NCBI GenBank assembly: GCA_017936265.1
Contig: JAGBFX010000061.1
Coordinates: 1 to 63,734, forward strand
Direction: 5' to 3'
Source: Bacteroidaceae bacterium
Lineage (GTDB): Bacteria; Bacteroidota; Bacteroidia; Bacteroidales; Bacteroidaceae
Length of the DNA stretch: 63,734 nt
How positions within the stretch are numbered: position 1 is the stretch's first letter; every line of letters begins with the position of its first letter. The notes beneath the pieces were generated by a model, which was given only the letters and a program-made list of their open reading frames with translations, made no database searches and was not told where the DNA came from. Made by a program: the position numbers and the translations under genes. Positions 19,505-25,564 of the stretch are shown one piece after another.

Positions 19505-19808
19505 GCACAACCACACCACAGGGTGGTGCATCACTATTGACTAACCAAAAGTGGGTGACCCAAAGTGAAATGGGTCACCCACGTCTGTAGGGAGGTTGGA
19601 TAAAAAGAGCTATTTTTAGGCTTGCAAAGCCCGAAAAAACGCAACCGACGCTGTAATGCGAGAGCAGAGAATGCTTGTATTCTATGCCGAGCTACGAGGA
19701 GGAAAAGCCACTTAGTGGGTTAATTTACTAAACGTAAATGAGTATTTTTCGGGCAAGCGTAACAACAAAAGAGCCTTTTTAGTCAGCCTCATCTTAATAT
19801 ACCACAAA
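19505..19808. repeat. Structured intergenic repeat-like DNA
   Basis: No gene is visible in this 304-base gap. It contains a small hairpin CACCAC/GTGGTG near 19515-19528, then a perfect 12-bp stem GTGGGTGACCCA/TGGGTCACCCAC (19551-19562 with 19571-19582). Further on, GCCCGAAAAA near 19629-19638 is reverse-complementary to TTTTTCGGGC at 19744-19753. The last pair encloses about 105 bases, as in a degenerate small mobile element or a structured RNA. It shares the words GGCTTGC-AAG and GCGTAAC with the gap at 22690-22815. Confidence 0.5.
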
Positions 19809-20447
19809 ATGAGCAAGAACAACCTCACAGCAGAACTCATAAACTTCATTGAAGATGAAATAATGCCCCGCTATGAGAATTTCGACAAGGCGCATGACCG
19901 CAGACATGCATTCACGGTAATGTCACAAAGTCTGCAACTTACAAAATTCTATGAAGTGGACGTGGCAATGGTATACACCATCGCGGCATACCATGACCTG
20001 GGGCTGTGCGAAGGACGCGCCACGCACCACACTGCATCGGCACGAATTGTACGCGAGGATGAAAGGCTGAGGCAGTTCTTTACGCCCGAACAGATTGAGA
20101 CCATTGCCGATGCAGTGGAAGACCATCGCGCATCGAACACGCACGAGCCACGTACCATATACGGCAAGATTATCGCCGAGGCCGACCGCATAATAGAGCC
20201 CGGGACAATAATTACCCGCACGGTGCAGTACGGTCTGTCACACTACCCAATGCTCACGAAAGAGGAGCACATTGAACGCGCAGTGGCACACATAAAGGAG
20301 AAGTACGGCAGGGGTGGCTACCTCAAGCTGTGGATTCCCGAATCGCCCAATGCGGTGCGGCTGGAAGAGTTCCGCACAATGATCGACGACGAAGGGATGC
20401 TAAAGGAATGCATCGGGACTGCATACGACAGGGAGCGGGAGAGTTAG
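19809..20447 (+). CDS. HD domain phosphohydrolase
   Basis: A 212-residue cytoplasmic protein with an HD fold: HDRRHAFTV supplies the first histidine, and YTIAAYHDLGL gives the HD metal pair; a later VEDHRASNTHEPRTIYGKIIAEADRI block resembles HD hydrolases that act on nucleotides or nucleosides. The substrate cannot be read from sequence. The C-terminal YGRGGYLKLWIPESPNAVRLEEF segment is family-like. It overlaps the convergent mntP by four bases at the stop codons. It has no obvious operon partner. Confidence 0.82.
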   Translation: MSKNNLTAELINFIEDEIMPRYENFDKAHDRRHAFTVMSQSLQLTKFYEVDVAMVYTIAAYHDLGLCEGRATHHTASARIVREDERLRQFFTPEQIETIADAVEDHRASNTHEPRTIYGKIIAEADRIIEPGTIITRTVQYGLSHYPMLTKEEHIERAVAHIKEKYGRGGYLKLWIPESPNAVRLEEFRTMIDDEGMLKECIGTAYDRERES

Positions 20448-21019
20448 GCAGAGAGATGCTCCACAAGTACCTTTATGCCGATAGCGACAAGGATGAGACC
20501 GCCCCACAGTTCGGCACGCAGACGCTCGGCAAATGCCTTTCCGAACCTGACACCGATATAAAGCCCCAACGCTGTCATAAGCGATGATACCACACCAATG
20601 ACCACCAATGGATAGATAAGTGACGCGAAAGAGGTGTAGCCCGTACATGAGAATGATATGCCGACAGCCAGCGCGTCGATGCTTGTCGCGATAGCCAGAG
20701 TGAATATGATCTTCAGCCTACGTGGATTGAAACTTTTCTTTTCCTCCTCCTTGAACGAGTCAAGAACCATGCGCCCGCCCAGAAAGCATAGTACAGAGAA
20801 TGCCACCCAATGGTCGATGCTCTCGATGAGCGAACGGAACATCTCGGTTCCGAGCCATCCGAGCAATGGGTTCAATGCCTGAAAGAGGCCGAACAGCAGC
20901 ACCATGGCAATCATCTGTCTGGGCATAACCCTCCTAAAGATGATGCCGCTCGCCATAGAGACCGCAAAGCAGTCCATTGCCAGCGCAAATGCCAAAAGCC
21001 ATATTTCAATGTGTGTCAT
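20444..21019 (-). CDS. mntP: Manganese efflux pump MntP
   Basis: A six-span inner-membrane exporter that protects against excess manganese. The 191 residues hold the two MntP repeats, each with the key acidic motif: ALAMDCFAVSMASGI near the start and AIATSIDALAVGISFS in the second half. I start it at the ATG at 21019 (MTHIEIW), since longer readings run into promoter DNA and lose the membrane-insertion start typical of the family. TACCTTTG, a perfect -7 box, lies 23 bases upstream. It converges with the HD hydrolase gene, with a 4-base overlap. Confidence 0.93.
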   Translation of the reverse strand: MTHIEIWLLAFALAMDCFAVSMASGIIFRRVMPRQMIAMVLLFGLFQALNPLLGWLGTEMFRSLIESIDHWVAFSVLCFLGGRMVLDSFKEEEKKSFNPRRLKIIFTLAIATSIDALAVGISFSCTGYTSFASLIYPLVVIGVVSSLMTALGLYIGVRFGKAFAERLRAELWGGLILVAIGIKVLVEHLSA

Positions 21020-21041
21020 ATGCCGGGGATTGTCGGATGCA

Positions 21042-21049
21042 CAAAGGTA
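21042..21049 (-). promoter_or_regulatory. -7 element of mntP
   Basis: The complement of 21042-21049 reads TACCTTTG, an exact TAnnTTTG. The leader to the ATG is too short to hold a yybP-ykoY manganese riboswitch. The -33 region is weak. Confidence 0.5.
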
Positions 21050-21130
21050 ATGCTTTTCGGTAAATTCCGATTGGAACTTTCGCAAATAAGAGAGCCTCAC
21101 TTGGGATAAACCGTAAAAAAAGTAAAATCG

Positions 21131-21162
21131 ATTGCATAAACGGAAAAAAGGGAGTAACTTCG
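21131..21162 (+). promoter_or_regulatory. Promoter of ssrA
   Basis: ATTG at 21131-21134 and TAACTTCG at 21155-21162 are separated by 20 nt, each one base from consensus. The mature tmRNA 5' end lies 17 nt after the -7 box. Confidence 0.6.
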
Positions 21163-21178
21163 CGCACAGAATTATACT

Positions 21179-21573
21179 GGGGCTATCTGGATTTGACAGC
21201 GGGTAGAAAAGGTATGTAAGCACGCAGTGCCTCGTTGGTTCGCACTATAATCTGAGCCCGCAAGAATTTATCTGGCAACAATAACTACGCTCTTGCTGCT
21301 TAATCGAAGTATAGTAGATTAGCTTAATCCCAGCACCAGGTGCAGGGACAAGACATCACCCGGACGCTGTTGTTCCGAAGCAATCCGACATGGTGGTGCA
21401 GGCAAATCGGGACTAACCGTTGCAGGCCTCGATGCAACGGCGACATTAAAGAGGATAAGGCGCAGGTTGGCGGTCGCGGTCTTGCCTGTGCTCGAAAACC
21501 CTACCGATGACTAAGCGTGTAGAAAGCATATGGTTTCCCTGTTTGGACGAGGGTTCGACTCCCTCTAGCTCCA
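21179..21573 (+). ncRNA. ssrA: tmRNA (trans-translation RNA)
   Basis: Rescues stalled ribosomes, acting first as alanyl-tRNA and then as mRNA. The tRNA-like ends are clear: GGGGCTA at 21179-21185 pairs with TAGCTCC at 21566-21572 (discriminator A), and the 3' end carries the T-arm GAGGGTTCGACTCCCTC. The 5' end has the typical GGGGCTATCTGGATTTGACAG opening. The tag frame starts with GGC at 21274 and ends with TAA at 21301-21303. No CCA is encoded; a strong terminator hairpin begins at the next base. At 395 nt the length is in the normal range for one-piece tmRNA, and pseudoknot-like stems fill the second half. Confidence 0.97.
21274..21303 (+). other. tmRNA proteolysis tag reading frame
   Basis: Resume codon GGC is followed by AAC AAT AAC TAC GCT CTT GCT GCT TAA, encoding GNNNYALAA. 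With the alanine from charged tmRNA, the tag is A-GNNNYALAA. The ALAA end is the usual degradation signal for ClpXP-type proteases. Confidence 0.9.
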
Positions 21574-21615
21574 CACATAGAGCAGTGGCTGCAATTGCAG
21601 CCACTGCTCTATGTG
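21574..21615 (+). terminator. ssrA terminator, 19-bp perfect stem
   Basis: Positions 21574-21592 are exactly complementary to 21597-21615 around AATT. The stem begins directly after the tmRNA discriminator base, so it probably also sets 3' processing. There is no long U-run. Confidence 0.75.
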
Positions 21616-21713
21616 TACCTGAGGGGATTGTTAACGGAACATTAAAACAGCTCGGATATTTCCTCAAAAAACTCTTGCTGTTGTACATATTATGCAATAA
21701 TAGTCTTTTTTGT

Positions 21714-21744
21714 TTTGCAGTTATGCTTGTTTTGACTAAATTTG
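21714..21744 (+). promoter_or_regulatory. Promoter of the AraC-type regulator gene
   Basis: TTTG at 21714-21717 and TAAATTTG at 21737-21744 are 19 nt apart; both match consensus. The ATG at 21768 is 23 nt after the -7 box, which rules out starts further upstream. Confidence 0.7.
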
Positions 21745-21767
21745 CCATACACAAAGCAAAAAAGACT

Positions 21768-22631
21768 ATGAACAACATCTATCTCAAGAAAGTTCCCCAG
21801 CAGGGATTTGCCACCACACAATCATCATTGCAGCAATTCGTGCAGCATGTATACCAGATGCAGCACACCTCGATATTCTTCTGCCAGAGCGGCGAAGCAC
21901 TCTTTACCATAGACGGGCACAAGTACCGTTTCACTCCAGGACAGCTGATTATATGCCCAACCGGTTCAAGCATCCTGTTGCTCGACATCACGAGCGATTT
22001 CTCGGCGCGTCTGCTCGGCCTCTCAAAACACATTTGGCTCGCAGCACGCAGTTCTATGAGTCCCGAGGCAATACAGGAGATTGAGTGCTACACGCACCAG
22101 GGCTGCAACACAGAGCTTGAGAGCGAGTTTGTAAAGAACATCTTCAGGCAGGTGGATATAATGGATGCAGCCGCCGAGAACGAGGAGAACATGGAGTTCT
22201 GCCGTCAGAACATTGTACTTGCCGTAAACTCGCTATTGTTATACATGCAGCACATAAGCAAGGAGAAGGGACAGAGAGGCAAGGAGCATATAAGCGAAGG
22301 GAAGGACAAGATATTCTATGAGTTCAGGACACTGCTCACAAAGAAGTTCCGCGAGGAGCGCTCGGTGCAGTACTATGCCGACATGCTGAAAATCTCGACA
22401 CGTCACCTCAACGCCATATGCCAGCGCACAAGCGGACAGAACGCCAAGGAGATTATCGACCATTATACCATAATTGAGTTGCAGGTAGCACTCATGTACA
22501 CCCACAAGAGTTTTCAGGAGCTTGTCAACGAGTTCCGTTTCCCCGACCAGAGCTATCTGAACCGCTACTTCAAGCGCCACACAGGGTACTCGTTATCGGA
22601 ATTCCGCAGCAAAGGAGTGATGGTGGACTGA
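21768..22631 (+). CDS. AraC family transcriptional regulator
   Basis: A 287-residue regulator. The N-terminal half (1-150) looks like a cupin sensing domain (FFCQSGEALFTIDGHKYRFTPGQLIICPTGSSILL). The C-terminal 100 residues form the two-helix-turn-helix AraC domain: ADMLKISTRHLNAICQRTSG and the FQELVNEFRFPDQSYLNRYFKRHTGYSLSEFR block. The ATG at 21768 is used because its promoter lies directly upstream; earlier in-frame codons would fall in the tmRNA. The gene stands alone, and no target or ligand can be inferred. Confidence 0.9.
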   Translation: MNNIYLKKVPQQGFATTQSSLQQFVQHVYQMQHTSIFFCQSGEALFTIDGHKYRFTPGQLIICPTGSSILLLDITSDFSARLLGLSKHIWLAARSSMSPEAIQEIECYTHQGCNTELESEFVKNIFRQVDIMDAAAENEENMEFCRQNIVLAVNSLLLYMQHISKEKGQRGKEHISEGKDKIFYEFRTLLTKKFREERSVQYYADMLKISTRHLNAICQRTSGQNAKEIIDHYTIIELQVALMYTHKSFQELVNEFRFPDQSYLNRYFKRHTGYSLSEFRSKGVMVD

Positions 22632-22633
22632 TA

Positions 22634-22675
22634 AAAATGAAAAATGATGAGCATATGCTCATCATTTTTCATTTT
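22634..22675 (+). terminator. Terminator, perfect 42-nt palindrome
   Basis: The sequence is symmetric about 22654/22655 over its full length (21-bp arms). It starts 3 bases after the AraC-type gene. The arms end in T-rich sequence, as for a bidirectional terminator. Confidence 0.75.
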
Positions 22676-22822
22676 GTATAAACCTAAAATAACATAACTC
22701 AAAACTGTATAAAAGACGTGAGAGCAAGGCTTGCGAAGGGTTGGGGAACAGGAGTTTAGTGAACCTGAATGACTGTTCAACAAACCGAGCGTAACGAAGC
22801 TATCGCGTTTTTTATATAGTTT
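22676..22822. repeat. Intergenic repeat-like segment
   Basis: No gene is seen. GGGTTGGGGAACAG near 22738-22751 is approximately reverse-complementary to CTGTTCAACAAACC near 22773-22786, so a hairpin of about 14 bp with mismatches forms. The flanking words GGCTTGCGAAG and GCGTAACGAAG resemble words in the 19505-19808 gap. Confidence 0.4.
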
Positions 22823-23128
22823 TTATGCCTCCACCTTGAACATCGGCATCTGTGCCTGTCCCCCACGCTCGGGCAGACGGATTTCACCGAACTGCGCCTC
22901 GTACCTCATGAGGTTATCCTGAAGAGCCATGGCCAGACGTTTGGCATGCTCGGGAGTCATCACGATGCGCGACTTTACCTGCGCTTTGGTAACACCGGGC
23001 ATCATGCGCACAAAGTCTATTACAAACTCCGATGTGGAGTGAGCTATAATCGCAAGGTTTGAGTATATGCCCTCGGCGATATCCTCCTTGAGCTCTATCT
23101 GCAACTGGTTTTCTTTCTTTTCTATCAT
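22823..23128 (-). CDS. DUF3467 family protein
   Basis: A 101-residue, soluble-looking protein of unknown role, found widely in Bacteroidetes. Recognisable features are the IELKEDIAEGIYSNLAIIAHS start, FVIDFVRMMPGVTKAQVKSRIVMTPEHAKRL and a C-terminal QFGEIRLPE segment. The pattern (IAEGIYSNL, then TSEFVIDF) is typical of DUF3467 proteins. It follows the FKBP lipoprotein gene at 19 bases in the same direction and probably belongs to the glyS operon. No function is claimed. Confidence 0.85.
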   Translation of the reverse strand: MIEKKENQLQIELKEDIAEGIYSNLAIIAHSTSEFVIDFVRMMPGVTKAQVKSRIVMTPEHAKRLAMALQDNLMRYEAQFGEIRLPERGGQAQMPMFKVEA

Positions 23129-23147
23129 GGTTGAAGATTATTTGAGA

Positions 23148-23762
23148 TTACTCCATCGGCACTCCTGCGGGTGTGAAGGAGACCAGATTAATGTCGAATA
23201 TCAATGCCGAATATGCCGGTATGCCAGAGTTGTCATTGGCGCCAAAGCCGAGATTACTCGGTATGTAGACCCTCCAGATGTCGCCGTTGGTCTTGGTGCT
23301 GCCGGCAACCATATGCTGCACGGCAGTAGAGAAGCCCTGAACAGTACCTTTAAGGCTGAACTTGACAGGAACATCGAATGCAGGGTCAAGCTCGCCGTCA
23401 TATGAGCCGTCAAACACATAACCCTGAGGATAAGACAACGAGGGGATAAGACGTCCCTTGTAGTTCACAAGGACAGTATCGGTATATGCAGGATGCACAG
23501 TGCCATTGCCGGCCTGCAGGACATTGCAATATACATAATACTCATTGCCCCACTCCTTTGTCTCATCGAGACCTGTTGTGAGGAACACCTTCCATGTGCC
23601 ATCGGCATTGGCGCGTGCCACGTCAGCAATGGAGTCAATATACTGGACATTACGTGCCTGCCAGTTACCGAACTCCTGAATCTCCTCAGTCTCATCGCAT
23701 GCAGCAAAGCCGAACAGCAATGCTGCAAGCAGAGAGAGCATCTTGATATTTTTCATGGTCAT
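23148..23762 (-). CDS. FKBP-type peptidyl-prolyl isomerase lipoprotein
   Basis: Speeds proline isomerisation in exported proteins. The N-terminus MKNIKMLSLLAALLFGFAACDE is a lipoprotein signal with cysteine at about residue 22. The C-terminal 120 residues hold the FKBP fold: LVNYKGRLI, YVFDGSYDGELD, VQGFSTAVQHM, WRVYIPSNLGFGAND and AYSALIFDINLVSF. The start ATG at 23762 overlaps the glyS stop as ATGA; an ATG two codons on (23756) is equally good. It is probably coupled to glyS. Length (204) is usual for these envelope FKBPs. Confidence 0.9.
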   Translation of the reverse strand: MTMKNIKMLSLLAALLFGFAACDETEEIQEFGNWQARNVQYIDSIADVARANADGTWKVFLTTGLDETKEWGNEYYVYCNVLQAGNGTVHPAYTDTVLVNYKGRLIPSLSYPQGYVFDGSYDGELDPAFDVPVKFSLKGTVQGFSTAVQHMVAGSTKTNGDIWRVYIPSNLGFGANDNSGIPAYSALIFDINLVSFTPAGVPME

Positions 23763-25300
23763 GAAAGTTTCTTCAAAAGTGATGTAATGCTTACATTGTC
23801 CTGGATGATATTGCGCAGGTCGCTGATAGCAACTCGGCGCTGCTCCATTGTATCACGCTCACGCAGTGTAACCATACCGTCCTCGAGAGTCTGGTGGTCA
23901 ACAGTCACACAGTAAGGGGTACCGATGGCATCCATACGGCGATAACGCTTGCCGATAGAATCCTTCTCCTCGTAGTAACAGTTGAAGTTGAACTTGAGTT
24001 CATTCATTATCTCGCGTGCCTTCTCGGGCAGACCGTCCTTCTTAACAAGAGGAAGTACAGCAAGCTTCACTGGAGCAAGCGCTGCCGGCAGACGCAACAC
24101 GACGCGTGTCTCACCGTTCTCAAGTTTCTCCTCGCAGTACGATGCGCACATGATGCTCAGGAACATGCGGTCAACACCTATTGAAGTCTCGATGACATAC
24201 GGAGTGTAGCTCTCGTTTGTCTCGGGGTCGAAGTACTTGATGTTCTTGCCCGAGAATTTCTCATGCTGGCTCAGGTCGAAGTTTGTACGTGAGTGGATAC
24301 CCTCGACCTCCTTGAAGCCGAACGGCATGCGGAACTCGATATCGGTTGCCGCATTTGCATAGTGCGCGAGCTTCTCATGGTCGTGGTAGCGGTAAGCCTC
24401 ATCGCCGAAGCCGAGAGCCTTGTGCCATGCCAGACGTGTCTCTTTCCACTTGTTGAACAACTCGAGCTCGCTGCCAGGGCGTACGAAGAACTGCATCTCC
24501 ATCTGCTCGAACTCACGCATGCGGAAGATGAACTGACGTGCCACAATCTCGTTGCGGAAAGCCTTACCTATCTGGGCGATACCGAAAGGAACGCGCATGC
24601 GGCCGGTCTTCTGCACGTTGAGGTAGTTTACGAAGATACCCTGTGCAGTCTCGGGGCGCAGGTAAACTTTCATTGCACCGTCAGCAGTGGAGCCCATCTC
24701 GGTAGAGAACATGAGGTTGAACTGACGCACCTCGGTCCAGTTGCGTGTACCTGATATGGGGCATACAATCTCCTCATCGATAATTATCTGACGCAGCTCC
24801 TCAAGGTCCATTGCATTGAGAGCCTTTGCAAAACGCTCCTGGAGGACATCGCGCTTAGCCTTCTCGGCAAGCACCTTAGGGTTTGTCTCCATGAAAAGTT
24901 CACGGTTGAATGAGTCACCGAAGCGCTTTGCAGCTTTCGCAGCCTCCTTCTCCATCTTCTCCTCATACTTTGCAATCTGCTCCTCGATGAGCACATCGGC
25001 GCGGTAGCGCTTCTTTGAATCGCGGTTGTCGATGAGAGGGTCGTTGAACGCATCCACGTGACCCGAAGCCTTCCATATTGTCGGGTGCATGAAGATAGCC
25101 GAATCAATACCCACGATGTTGTCGTTGAGCAACACCATGCTCTGCCACCAATAAGTCTTTATATTGTTCTTGAGTTCCACACCCATCTGACCGTAATCGT
25201 AGACAGCACCGAGACCGTCATATATATCACTTGACGGGAATACGAAACCATACTCCTTGCAATGCGCAACTACTTTCTTGAAAACATCTTCCTGTGCCAT
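23759..25300 (-). CDS. glyS: Glycyl-tRNA synthetase (dimeric type)
   Basis: Attaches glycine to tRNA-Gly. The protein is 513 residues and of the single-chain class IIa type, as seen in Bacteroidetes, not the alpha2-beta2 form. Motif 1-like ELKNNIKTYWWQ, motif 2 FRNEIVARQFIFRMREFEQMEMQFF and motif 3-like MFLSIMCASYCEEK are visible, followed by an anticodon-binding domain that ends in QDNVSITSLLKK. It heads a leftward operon with the FKBP and DUF3467 genes. A TATCTTCG box on the minus strand (25355-25362) lies about 55 bases upstream. Confidence 0.96.
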   Translation of the reverse strand: MAQEDVFKKVVAHCKEYGFVFPSSDIYDGLGAVYDYGQMGVELKNNIKTYWWQSMVLLNDNIVGIDSAIFMHPTIWKASGHVDAFNDPLIDNRDSKKRYRADVLIEEQIAKYEEKMEKEAAKAAKRFGDSFNRELFMETNPKVLAEKAKRDVLQERFAKALNAMDLEELRQIIIDEEIVCPISGTRNWTEVRQFNLMFSTEMGSTADGAMKVYLRPETAQGIFVNYLNVQKTGRMRVPFGIAQIGKAFRNEIVARQFIFRMREFEQMEMQFFVRPGSELELFNKWKETRLAWHKALGFGDEAYRYHDHEKLAHYANAATDIEFRMPFGFKEVEGIHSRTNFDLSQHEKFSGKNIKYFDPETNESYTPYVIETSIGVDRMFLSIMCASYCEEKLENGETRVVLRLPAALAPVKLAVLPLVKKDGLPEKAREIMNELKFNFNCYYEEKDSIGKRYRRMDAIGTPYCVTVDHQTLEDGMVTLRERDTMEQRRVAISDLRNIIQDNVSITSLLKKLS

Positions 25301-25354
25301 AATTGTATATTGATTTTATTATTTCAATCTTATTTTACAATCTCAAATATTTTG

Positions 25355-25362
25355 CGAAGATA
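25355..25362 (-). promoter_or_regulatory. Likely -7 element of glyS
   Basis: The complement reads TATCTTCG, one base from consensus. No clear TTTG sits at -33, so this is a moderate call. Confidence 0.4.
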
Positions 25363-25496
25363 ACGTTTTTTTGCCTAAAAACCTTATTGAAAACAGCATA
25401 TAATTGTAAATTATACTAAATTTAACGGCAACAGCAAAGAAGGGAACGCGTTTTTCACAAATACAAAGTGAACAGCCACATTATTGAGAGCGCAAA

Positions 25497-25528
25497 TTTC
25501 GTTTTTCGCCATTTTTTGTTTACTTTTG
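25497..25528 (+). promoter_or_regulatory. Promoter of the topoisomerase A-subunit gene
   Basis: TTTC (25497-25500) and TACTTTTG (25521-25528) lie 20 nt apart. This places transcription initiation near 25535 and shows that the true start codon is downstream, at 25565. Confidence 0.65.
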
Positions 25529-25564
25529 CAAGAAGGCGATAAAACACGTTGCCTACAACCATTT

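Noticed and set aside
21020-21130. Manganese riboswitch (yybP-ykoY type) ahead of mntP
   Set aside because: The predicted leader is only about 20 nt, and the characteristic loops were not found upstream.
21507-21767. Upstream extension of the AraC-type regulator
   Set aside because: It lies within the tmRNA 3' end and its terminator, and upstream of the consensus promoter at 21714-21744.
23148-23762. Two alternative starts for the FKBP lipoprotein
   Set aside because: Neither can be ruled out; both give the same lipobox, so only one gene is reported.
25484-25564. Upstream extension of the topoisomerase A-subunit gene
   Set aside because: It contains the promoter TTTC/TACTTTTG, so transcription starts after it; family sequence begins downstream.
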